Assembly (NCBI GenBank): GCA_023647555.1
Contig: JALRLY010000272.1
Span: 57,810 to 121,809 of the forward strand
Reading direction: 5' to 3'
DNA: 64,000 nucleotides
Source of the DNA: Pancytospora philotis
Lineage: Eukaryota; Microsporidia
The notes below the pieces were generated by a model, which saw nothing but the letters and a program-made list of their open reading frames with translations, was not told where the DNA came from and searched no databases. Position numbers and translations under genes: made by a program. Shown piece by piece: positions 44,124 through 53,684 of the stretch (within the stretch, counting starts at the first letter, position 1; every line of letters starts with the position of its first letter).

Positions 44124-45092
44124 ATGAAATCGCTCTACCAGGAGCTCGAAGTCCCGACCAACGCGTCGGACGCGCTCCTCCACAAGCAGTTCAGAGTGCT
44201 GGCATACAAACACACGAGGGCGCACAGAGACGAGGACTTCGGAAGGCTGAATCTCGCTTACAAGATTCTGTCTGATCCGTACCAGCGCTCGTTCTACGAC
44301 AAGTTCGGGGACGAGTATCTCTCGGCCCTCTCCAACTCCCACGACAGCTTCATATACCCGCGGCTGTTCACCAGCGCCAATATCGCAGCGCTGTGGCTGT
44401 ACTGCTTCAGCATCCTCCTCAACACCGCGGGCTGGTTCTACATGTCCTTGCTGTTCAGCCACTACACGGCCAGGAATATCCTGTACATCGTGAGCCCGCT
44501 CTTCCTCGCGTTCTTCCTGTGCAACATCAGCCGCACGTGCAGATCGTGCTTCAAACACATATCGTTCATCTACTACTGGGCCGCGCAGCTCATCGTCGCC
44601 TCGTGCCAGATAGGCTTCCTCTCGCTGGCGGTGGACGGGCTCGTGCCGTACCAGCATGCCCTCGTCCCAGCTGCTGCGCTTGAGGTGTTCATCTTTGCCT
44701 ACTACTATTGGCGCAAGGACGCGGCCCAGGACATCCCCTATGAACTCTACTTCCGGTACATCAAGGGGCTGGCCGTCGTGCTGTTCTTCCTGCCGGTCAT
44801 GTCTGTCCGCTTCTACATCCCAGTTGTGCTTTCGCTGCTGTTCAGCGCTTTCATATACTTCACCTGGCTCATTCCTGACTGTCTTATCTTCGTTTACTGC
44901 TTCTCGCTGGACTACTTCACCAGGGGCGGCTGGCTGTTCGCGCCCGCTTTGCTCTTCCTTCCAGGGCTCCTGCTTGTAATCGCTGGCAGCATATTCTCGC
45001 TGTACACCTTCAAGAAGATCAGCAAGCCCAAGTCTTTCATCCACGTGGGCTGCTCCCATCTGATGTTAGAGGCGCCCGAGTACGAGGTATAG
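44124..45092 (+). CDS. Membrane J-domain protein, second copy
   Basis: Identical to 1917-2885, including the altered HPD motif and the upstream AAATTTTT. Confidence 0.75.
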   Translation: MKSLYQELEVPTNASDALLHKQFRVLAYKHTRAHRDEDFGRLNLAYKILSDPYQRSFYDKFGDEYLSALSNSHDSFIYPRLFTSANIAALWLYCFSILLNTAGWFYMSLLFSHYTARNILYIVSPLFLAFFLCNISRTCRSCFKHISFIYYWAAQLIVASCQIGFLSLAVDGLVPYQHALVPAAALEVFIFAYYYWRKDAAQDIPYELYFRYIKGLAVVLFFLPVMSVRFYIPVVLSLLFSAFIYFTWLIPDCLIFVYCFSLDYFTRGGWLFAPALLFLPGLLLVIAGSIFSLYTFKKISKPKSFIHVGCSHLMLEAPEYEV

Positions 45093-45693
45093 CTGGGCAA
45101 CAGTGGAACAAATTAAATCTGTTATATTAATGCTTTGGTCGCGTTTGCTTTGGTCTGTGCGCCTATTTGCGCCTTTGCTTGATACTCCCTTGCAGCACTG
45201 CGGGCCATTGCTTTGTCATCTTGATTCGCTTTTAACGTATCCAAATTCTTTCGCTTAGATGAAAATCTGAGTAAATCTCCCGCAAGGCTGCTTTACCGCC
45301 ACGAGTATGCCCAGAGCAATTATAACGCAAAGCGATTTATTACTGTTTGACTGCAGGGTATCGCTGTTCAAAAGGCTCATCTATCCTGATGTTATTTCCG
45401 CGACCAAAGCAAGCCATTGAAACCCATGTAAGCGCTGCTGGATAACGAGTGGGCATCTCTTACAGATTTAGTCTGTCCGGTGTGTGTTGCAAGCGTATCT
45501 TGGGGCGCTAAATCTCTGCAGACAAAACGAGATTCACGTAGATGGGCATAGCTTGTCAATGCACTACACATTCTACAATAAAGGCACAGATAAGTAGCAC
45601 AAAAGTTATGCCTCAGTGCCCTTTCATAAGGTGTCAAAACGAGCGTTTTTAAACTGTACAGCCGTATAGAACTATCTGTACAGCTACATAGAA

Positions 45694-46437
45694 TTATCCG
45701 CGGCATACTACAGAGCTATCCTCGGTGTGCAACGCACCGGCGATTGCGCCGTTGATCCGGCCCATGTCAAACTTGAAGGCATTCTTTCTGTAGTTCTCGA
45801 CCACCCTGCAGGCCTGCGCGTAGGCCACCAGGAAGAGCTTGTAGTTCTTCTTGTTCTTCACGTCAGCCAGCCGCCTGAGATCGAACCAGAATATCTTGGA
45901 TATCTCGTTGCGCGTGTGCGTCTTAAAGACCGTGTTTATATCCATGTTGAACACGAAGTAGAGCGTGATCTTGTCGAACACGGTCACAGACATGTCGACG
46001 ATCTTGCCGGACACGTCGACGCCCACCTCCTCCCAGGTCTCGCGCACCGCGCACTCGATCCCGGTCTCGTCCTTGGACTTCTTGCCCTTTGGAAAGGTGA
46101 TGGCGGTGGAGCTGCCCTGCTGCTGCACGAGCAGGCAGTGCGTGAGCTCGCGGTTGAACATCATGGTCCCGTACACCTTGATGCTCTGCTTGTAGCTCTT
46201 GAAGAGCGCGTAGTCGTGCTCCACGTCGACGCAGATCCCGCTGTGCTCGAGCAGCTGCTCGGCAAAGTGCTGGAGCGACGCGCCCTTGTACTTGTAGAAG
46301 TCGATGGCGAACCAGTGCGCCTCCTCGACGATGAAGAAGTACTCCTCGGGGTTCATCGATATGAACTCCCCGACGCCCGCGACGAAGCGCATCGTCAGAT
46401 CGTCGAGAATTTCGCGGTCAATGCTGGTCCTGGGCAT
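45694..46437 (-). CDS. DCP2: Dcp2, second copy
   Basis: Identical to 3487-4230; complete Nudix box. Confidence 0.92.
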   Translation of the reverse strand: MPRTSIDREILDDLTMRFVAGVGEFISMNPEEYFFIVEEAHWFAIDFYKYKGASLQHFAEQLLEHSGICVDVEHDYALFKSYKQSIKVYGTMMFNRELTHCLLVQQQGSSTAITFPKGKKSKDETGIECAVRETWEEVGVDVSGKIVDMSVTVFDKITLYFVFNMDINTVFKTHTRNEISKIFWFDLRRLADVKNKKNYKLFLVAYAQACRVVENYRKNAFKFDMGRINGAIAGALHTEDSSVVCRG

Positions 46438-47012
46438 TTTGGATGGGCACAATAATTTCGGAGGAAAAGTAGGAGTGCGGGAGAAAGGCAGGAATTGTTA
46501 GGGTACTGGAGACATAAACAATTGCTTTAGGCCTGTAAGGGGCCAATAAAGCGCCTCTCTGACAAGCCTGGGCATCTACGCTTGATCATTTGACAGAATC
46601 AGGGACATTGACAGTAAAAAGCGCAGACGGCGTGTAGAGAGCAGATTTAGCAGCGCGGGCTAAGACTGCTTCGATAGTATCCTGAAGCAGCTTGCATCTG
46701 AGTATAGAGGATGCATAAAGTTGCATCAACGACTATATACAAAATGACTGTGCCGATGCACAACCAATTGAAGATTATTGACAAAAAGCTATCATTTAGC
46801 ATATGAAAGGCTTTCCCCCAGAGGAGCAAATGATAACCACCATCATGCAAAAAGGCCATACAGTATAGTATGCAACGCATAAATAATTAACACGCAAAAA
46901 TTTTCAAGCCAAATCAGCCCAGAAAACGCGCCAAACAATCCGAAAGCGATATTCTAGTGTACCAGAGGCGCCCCGCAGGGCTCGAACACATGCATATCCA
47001 ATAATAGCCTAT

Positions 47013-47213
47013 TTATTCAGAGTCAGAGCCGGTGGTGTCCTCGCTGTCATCAGAGTAGGAGCTGCACTCGCTGTCAGTGGTGGATTCTGAGTCGTAAGAG
47101 CTATCGTCTATCACGCTCCCGGAGCTTGTGGTTGCGGAGCTGTCGCTGTCGTAGCTTTCCTCAGCGCTGGAGCTCTCGGATCTGAGCTTCTTATCGTCTT
47201 TCAAGGAAGGCAT
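47013..47213 (-). CDS. Acidic Ser-rich 66-aa protein, second copy
   Basis: Identical to 4806-5006 with the same promoter element. Confidence 0.6.
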   Translation of the reverse strand: MPSLKDDKKLRSESSSAEESYDSDSSATTSSGSVIDDSSYDSESTTDSECSSYSDDSEDTTGSDSE

Positions 47214-47589
47214 GGTGGGTGCAGCGTAAAAATTTTTATCTCCGCAAATTTTTCTAGAAAAAATGCGCTGTGTGCCAATCTGCGCATTTTCTGCCGGCAA
47301 GGCGGGCTGTTGCCAGCGCGGTACCTGTGTGTTGCACATTTGTGTACCATAATACCTAACATAGAACCCGACCCCGCCGTCTTTTCAAGTTTTATACGCT
47401 GTGCTCAATATCTATAGCCTTTCTTAGCCTAAGACGCCCACGCTGGCGTAAATTCTGGCAACTTCCAGCCTTCACGCTTATTACGAGCTGCCGTGCTGCT
47501 GTTGCTCTTGCGGTCGCCAGCGCCGCTGGTGGCTTTAGCCGCTCAGCAGAACACGGCACAGTGAAGAAGTAATAAATACTCTCTAACAA

Positions 47590-48423
47590 CTATTTATTAC
47601 TCTTCAGCCGTTTCCTGGCCTCCTCCATCTCGTTCCGCTCGGCCTCTTTCTTCCGCGCCTTCTCCTCGTCCTCCAGCTTCTCGAGCTCCTGCTGGTAGAA
47701 GAAGGCCTTTGTCTTGTCCTTCGCCGCGAGCGCCGCGTCGCGCTTCAGGATCAGGTCGATCTTGAGCTCGGAGCGCTTCTTCTTCCGCGGGTTCGCCTTC
47801 GCGCGGTTCTCGACCATCCTGGCCACCTCCTCGTCCGTCATGCTGCCGCGCATCTGCTCCTTGACGCGGCGGCACTTGTCGTTCAGGAGGCCGACGTTCT
47901 CTATGGCAAACGCATCGAGGAAGTGCCGCAGCTCGTCCGCCTCCATGGGGTTCCCGCTTATGTTCGTGAGCTCGAAGTTCTTGATGATCTTCGCGCCCGT
48001 GTCGAGGTTGAGCGCAACCGTCGTCTGCGCGCCCGGGCCGTCGCCCTTCGTCTGCGGCAGCCTGTACGGCGGCACCTCGACGACCCCGACGATCTTGCAG
48101 ATGCGGTAGTCGCTGTTCAGCTTCACGCGCACGAAGCAGCCCCGGAAGCTGCTGAAGGCGGGCTTGAAGACGTTCTCCACCAGCAGGCGGCGCGGGCACA
48201 CGAACTCGCACGACTCCAGGGTGATGGCAGGCTCTGAGACCGCGGGCGCGGGCGCCTCCTCCAGCGCCATGAGCTGCCGCTTCTCCTCGATCTCGGCTAT
48301 CTTCAGATAGCGCTTGTAGAGGATCTCCTCGCGCTGCTTCTCGCTCATGCTCTCGAGCTTCTCGCGGTCCGCCTCGTCGCAGTAGAGGTCGTTCTGGCGC
48401 AGATGGTCCTCAAATCTTGCCAT
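47590..48423 (-). CDS. RTF1: Rtf1, second copy
   Basis: Identical to 5383-6216. Confidence 0.88.
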   Translation of the reverse strand: MARFEDHLRQNDLYCDEADREKLESMSEKQREEILYKRYLKIAEIEEKRQLMALEEAPAPAVSEPAITLESCEFVCPRRLLVENVFKPAFSSFRGCFVRVKLNSDYRICKIVGVVEVPPYRLPQTKGDGPGAQTTVALNLDTGAKIIKNFELTNISGNPMEADELRHFLDAFAIENVGLLNDKCRRVKEQMRGSMTDEEVARMVENRAKANPRKKKRSELKIDLILKRDAALAAKDKTKAFFYQQELEKLEDEEKARKKEAERNEMEEARKRLKSNK

Positions 48424-48793
48424 GGTCTAGAAAATAAAAGATTTGATATTGCAAGCGGTTTGTTGTGGGCGTAGCAGGATTGGGGGCGCGGCGCGGGGGA
48501 AGCGGCGGAGTGATTCAGACGCATTGCAACCGGCATAGAACACCCATGGACGTGCTTACAGTGGGTGCCCTCGCAGCGTGCGCAATCAGAATATATCAAA
48601 TTTTTATTGCGGCGCCCGGCAGATTCCTCTGCTGATAGGCAAAGAGCAGCCGCCCGCCGCTTGCTCCGACCTATTTAAATGCGGTCTGATTATCGTTGCA
48701 TAGTCACCGCATTTTTCTGGCTCTTTTACTATCAATAAAGTGAACCGCGCCCTGTAAATCGCGGAAATTTTAGCAGTCAGCTGCCCTGCACCC

Positions 48794-49651
48794 ATGGATC
48801 CGTCCTACGTGCAGTCGGGCTCCGAAGACCGCATCACCCAGCTGAGGCTGGAGATCCTGGCCTTCTGCGCCAGCAGACGCGTCGAGGTCTGCGACTTCCC
48901 GCCGCTGGTGTACTCCATGTACGAGCGGATTTTCGACCATCCGATCGAGGACTGGATACGCGTGGCCGTGCCGCTGCTGCAGGCCTACTGCCTCGAGCGC
49001 AGCGACCCCGCCGCCGCGCTGGATAGCCTGAAGCAGTTCATGACCGACGCGATCGAGCTGCGGGCGATCGAGAAGGAGCTGTTCCAGATATACAGGCGGC
49101 TCAAGTTCGACAAGCACGACCGCGCCGACACCCGGATAATCAACCGGTACATCAAGGGCTTCCGCTGCGAGTACACCGACTGGGAGAACCAGTTCTGGCT
49201 GCTGGAGCTGATTTCGTACCTGTTCTGCCGCGCGATGCAGATGTACACGCACCTGTCGCGCGAGGAGGCCGTGCAGTGGCTGCACCGGACAGCCCCGGAT
49301 GCGCCCACGCCCGATGCCAGGCCCACGGAGTACTTCAAGATCGAGCCGTGCCTGCACAAGAGGCCCTTCAGCCTGAAGTACGGCGGGGTGCTGGGGCTGG
49401 CGCCGACCGAGCTCATCGAGCGGCCCGAGCTGCTCAAGCGCACCGGCGGCCCGACGATGAGCCTGGATGAGTACGCGGACAAGGTCGTCGATCAGATGCG
49501 CAAGCTGGAGAACGAGCGGGCCGCGCAAACAGAGCTGTCGGACGTGGAGTCCGCCGAAACAGACTCTGCGGAGCGCGCGGCGCTGATCGCGCAGGACGAG
49601 GTCAACGATCAGAAGCGCTGCAACTTGGGAAATACCTACAAGCAGGGCTAA
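48794..49651 (+). CDS. TAP42: Tap42-like protein, second copy
   Basis: Identical to 6587-7444. Confidence 0.8.
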   Translation: MDPSYVQSGSEDRITQLRLEILAFCASRRVEVCDFPPLVYSMYERIFDHPIEDWIRVAVPLLQAYCLERSDPAAALDSLKQFMTDAIELRAIEKELFQIYRRLKFDKHDRADTRIINRYIKGFRCEYTDWENQFWLLELISYLFCRAMQMYTHLSREEAVQWLHRTAPDAPTPDARPTEYFKIEPCLHKRPFSLKYGGVLGLAPTELIERPELLKRTGGPTMSLDEYADKVVDQMRKLENERAAQTELSDVESAETDSAERAALIAQDEVNDQKRCNLGNTYKQG

Positions 49652-49825
49652 TTCATTCCCATGTAGCGGATCTGTGAGCGTGCCTATCCATAGGTTTCCG
49701 CGTTGCAACTGAAGAGCAATGGCAAGATTCACAGATCTGCTACTGCACAGCCAACGCGAGCGGCTGCAAACACAAATAAACACCCTTTACACAACGATCT
49801 GTAAGCCGGCTGAAAATATGTGTAT

Positions 49826-51481
49826 TTATTTCAAAAAGTCTAAAAATTGGATAAGTTTGCTGCTGGTGTTGATGTTCTCTTTGATGAACGCTCTCAGTTT
49901 TTCCTTGTTGAGCGGCTGCAGAAGATCAGACGGCAGGATGCTGAAGCTCATGTCGTTCTGGGCGGGCGAGCACAGCGCAGCCAGCGCGGCGAGATCTTTG
50001 ATGGCAGTGATGTACTCGGCCGCGTGGTTGTAGAAGGAGACGAGCTGGGGTGTGATCTCGTCCGCGGATTCGTCGCGGCGCTGCGCTGCGTCTATGTTCA
50101 GGAGTGCAAGCAAATGGCCGTGGTCGGCGTTCGTCCTCAGCATACCGAAGAAGGCCAGCTGCAGTACCCGCGGGATGCTGTTGGACTCTGTGTACTTGGC
50201 ACCGAGCAGCCCCTTGACAACCTTGGAGGCATGCGTCGCTTGTAAAATATTTACATCCAGTGCATATTTGATCGGGGACGGCCTGCGGGCCTGGGCGGGC
50301 TCCTGCGCCTCGCTGGCGGGCGCCGCGCAGCCCGGCTCGTCGGACACCGGCGCGGCCTCCTCGGCGCTCTCCGCGACGAATCCGTAGAGCTTCACAAAGG
50401 CATCCAGAACCTCGTTGAGGTGCCCAGCAATGAAGCTCCTCTCGTAGGCCAGCATGTTGGCGAGCATCGGACTGAGGCTGCAGGTGTAGAGCAGCTGGTA
50501 AATTCGCTCGTTGAGCACGACACCGAAAATCTGCTCCAAATCTGCGGGCACGTCGGCGGTGCTGTAGCACTCGAGCCGCCCGTCGATGCCCATAATGGGA
50601 TGGAACTCCACGCACATGAACGCGCGGTAGTACTGTCTGAGATACTCGGCCTCGTCGCTCTTCTCGAAGTCGCCGGGATCGCCGCCGTTCCTGACGAAGT
50701 AGTCGAGCAGATGCTCGCGGAGCTCTCGGCTGTTCCTGGCGAGCTCGACGATCTGCGGGACCGAGAAGTTGCTCGCGTAGCTGGGGACAGTCGGGCAGAT
50801 CTCGCAGCCGCTGAGGAACGCGTACGACTGGAAACCGTGCAGGTTGAAACCGGTCGCAGCAAAGAGCTTGTTGCGGTCAACGATATCCACGTGTCCCTCG
50901 TCCTTGAAGCAGAACTCCGATATGATCTTAGTGCCATCGGTGTAACAGAGCGCATCCACCTTCGTGAACGCATACGAGGCGCACTGCGCCTTCAGCGAGT
51001 ACACGCACTGCGCAATCGCGGAGTACGGCGCGCGGATCACCGCCGCGCCGAGACGCCTCAGTATCTGCGTGGCGATGCCGACGTAGGCCTCCGGATTCAC
51101 CACGCTGCCTCGCTGCGTCCACAGCGACGCGGGCGCGGGCATCTCCACGGTGCTGTTCAGCCGGGCGCTGTCCGCCAGCGAGGCGCGGCTCAGCTGCGCG
51201 TCGGCACGCGCGACCTCGCCCTCGTTCGGCCGGCGCGCCCGCGCATAGTCGAGTCCGTCCCATATCCAGAGGATCTTCGTGCTCTTGAGCTCGAACAGCG
51301 GCTTGACCGCCTCCTCGATGGCGGCCGCCATGTTGCCCGCAAACTCTTTGCCGGCCGTCTGCAAGTACTTCTTGAGGAACCAAAACCCATCTATCGCAAC
51401 ATGCTCGTCCTCGAGCACCTTGAGCGGCAGCCGCTGCTGGCCTCTGGCCAAAAAGCCCTGATCAAGTCCTCGAATCGGCAT
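49826..51481 (-). CDS. MKT1: Mkt1-like protein, second copy
   Basis: Identical to 7619-9274, start element included. Confidence 0.85.
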   Translation of the reverse strand: MPIRGLDQGFLARGQQRLPLKVLEDEHVAIDGFWFLKKYLQTAGKEFAGNMAAAIEEAVKPLFELKSTKILWIWDGLDYARARRPNEGEVARADAQLSRASLADSARLNSTVEMPAPASLWTQRGSVVNPEAYVGIATQILRRLGAAVIRAPYSAIAQCVYSLKAQCASYAFTKVDALCYTDGTKIISEFCFKDEGHVDIVDRNKLFAATGFNLHGFQSYAFLSGCEICPTVPSYASNFSVPQIVELARNSRELREHLLDYFVRNGGDPGDFEKSDEAEYLRQYYRAFMCVEFHPIMGIDGRLECYSTADVPADLEQIFGVVLNERIYQLLYTCSLSPMLANMLAYERSFIAGHLNEVLDAFVKLYGFVAESAEEAAPVSDEPGCAAPASEAQEPAQARRPSPIKYALDVNILQATHASKVVKGLLGAKYTESNSIPRVLQLAFFGMLRTNADHGHLLALLNIDAAQRRDESADEITPQLVSFYNHAAEYITAIKDLAALAALCSPAQNDMSFSILPSDLLQPLNKEKLRAFIKENINTSSKLIQFLDFLK

Positions 51482-51925
51482 TGGGGGTAAATTTTTACCG
51501 TTTCAAATTTTTGTAGTGGCTATCAGTCGCGGCGCTGATTTAAAGCGGTGCGTCACCGGTCAATATTGCAACGGCACGCGCGCCGTCCATTTCCTGCCCG
51601 CTCCAAGCCATCTGCATATCCATTGTTTGGCAACACACAGATCATCAAATACGTTTGGTTTACTGTGACGCGCTGCTGCTGGTGTTGCTTATTTACAAAC
51701 TGTAGGAGGGTGCGTTGCGATCAGGCGGCAGACTGCTGGCCGTATTAGTGCAGCTCGGCATTCAGTAATGTGGTGTGGCAAATAGAAAAAAATAGCATTG
51801 GATGCGCGTGATTGTTGAAGTAGCTCCCAGCATTCTTACCGTATAGAATAACAGCCTTGCTATTCCTCTCGTGGTTTTGCCACTGCAAACTTTTTACCTT
51901 TTATTATCGCGTTATCCGTGGCCAT

Positions 51926-52732
51926 ATGCACAGGGAACACGCAAAGATGCTGTCGATCTGCCTGTGCAAACTCACAGACATCCCGGCGCGCTATTACAAT
52001 CCTGTGGATCCGCAGGCCGATTACTGCTTCTACAGGCCCGCTTACACGGCCATTCCCAGCGTTGTCTTCTATCTCCTCTGCTTGGCTGCGGACGCCGCGG
52101 TGGCGTGGAAGCTGCGCTCGCGCACGTACTTCTTATACTCGGCGTTCTGCCCGCTGGACTATTCTTCCATAGAGAACTGGCTGTACGTGCATGCTCAGAC
52201 GGACCAGCGTGCAGGCAAGCTCGGAACCGCAGTATCGCGTGCCATTGCGCCCTTGCTGCCCAGTTCAGCCATCAAAACGCTCGAAGCCATTTACAGCAGC
52301 CTAGTTCAGCCGTTGCTTGAGCAGCTACCGCTGCTTACGCGCTATCGCTTTCTGTTCGACCAGCCGGAGCACAACCACCTTCCGTCGCTCAGCGGCTTCT
52401 GGTACTACCACATGTGCGTACCGCGGCAGTTCCAGGCATTCGCGGCGGGCGTGATAGCACTCATGGGCATTTCGTTTGTGAGCCAGCATGCGTGTCTGCT
52501 GCCGCTCTTCTGCGCGCGTTCTACGTTCAGGAGCTATCTCCTGCACTGCCACAGCAGCGACTGGCTCACGCTGTATCTGGTCATCGCACTCGGCCTTGGC
52601 TACTGGTGCCACCTGTTTAGTACAGTTGGTGTCATCAACACCAACTTCCTCTACTGGGCGTCGTTTGCGTTCATCGCGGTATACCTGGCGGATCTCAAGG
52701 CGGGTCCGCTGTCACGAAGATGCAACAAGTAA
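51926..52732 (+). CDS. PIG-U/Gab1-like protein, second copy
   Basis: Identical to 9719-10525; the same uncertainty over the start applies (51926 or 51947). Confidence 0.55.
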   Translation: MHREHAKMLSICLCKLTDIPARYYNPVDPQADYCFYRPAYTAIPSVVFYLLCLAADAAVAWKLRSRTYFLYSAFCPLDYSSIENWLYVHAQTDQRAGKLGTAVSRAIAPLLPSSAIKTLEAIYSSLVQPLLEQLPLLTRYRFLFDQPEHNHLPSLSGFWYYHMCVPRQFQAFAAGVIALMGISFVSQHACLLPLFCARSTFRSYLLHCHSSDWLTLYLVIALGLGYWCHLFSTVGVINTNFLYWASFAFIAVYLADLKAGPLSRRCNK

Positions 52733-52881
52733 ACTGTAACATTGCTCATGCCATTTTTATGAAATGCCTGCGCGCGCATTTTCAACTTGGCCATTATAAG
52801 CGCACCAAACGGTAAGCAGACAGAGAGTCCGCGCAGGCTGGCGCAGACCGGCATTGTTTGTGTGCCAGGAAATTTTTGCCC

Positions 52882-53499
52882 ATGAGCGACATCGAGACGC
52901 ACTACGGTGGCTCGATCGTGGCCATGGTCGGCAAGGGCTGCGTCAGCATCGTCAACGACAACAGGCTCGGCAGCGGGTTCATAACCACGTCCAAGACCTT
53001 CACGCGGATCCACGAGATCACGCCGCGCATATTCGTCGGGCTGCCGCTGTTCATCCCCGACTGCCAGGCGCTGCTCAAGAAGATCGAGAAGCAGGTCGAG
53101 CTGTACAGGCTGGACGAGGGGGCCGACATCGAGCCGCGGGAGTTCGCGAGCATGCTGTCCTACATGCTCTATGCCAACAGGCGCTCGCCGCTCTACACCG
53201 ATCCGATCGTCATCGGCCTAGACAGCGCGGGCGACCCCTACATATGCGGCATGGACTGCCTCGGCTGCAAGTCGGAGCCCGGCACGTTCGTCGCCACCGG
53301 GACCGCCAGCAAGAATCTCGTGGGGATGTGCGACGCGCTGTACAGGGAGGGCATGTCCCCCGACGAGCTGTTCACGGCGAGCGTGCAGGCGTTCCTCAAC
53401 GCGGTGGACCGGGACGCGCTGAGCGGATGGGGCGCCACGTGTGTGGTGCTCACCCGCGAAGGCAAGATCACAAGGAAGATCAAGGGCCGGTGCGACTGA
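52882..53499 (+). CDS. PUP3: Proteasome beta-3, second copy
   Basis: Identical to 10675-11292. Confidence 0.95.
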   Translation: MSDIETHYGGSIVAMVGKGCVSIVNDNRLGSGFITTSKTFTRIHEITPRIFVGLPLFIPDCQALLKKIEKQVELYRLDEGADIEPREFASMLSYMLYANRRSPLYTDPIVIGLDSAGDPYICGMDCLGCKSEPGTFVATGTASKNLVGMCDALYREGMSPDELFTASVQAFLNAVDRDALSGWGATCVVLTREGKITRKIKGRCD

Positions 53500-53684
53500 T
53501 AAATAAAATCCCATTTTATGGTTGCTGGCCTTTCTACTATATTATGATGCATGTCTTCGCTGGTAGTAAAAAATTTTGAACAGTTAATCAAGCCGGATAC
53601 TATCAGCGCATCTGTCTAAAGCGATACACAACTGAGCTAACACATTATGGCTTCGCTATCGAATACGCAAACTGGTTACAGCAT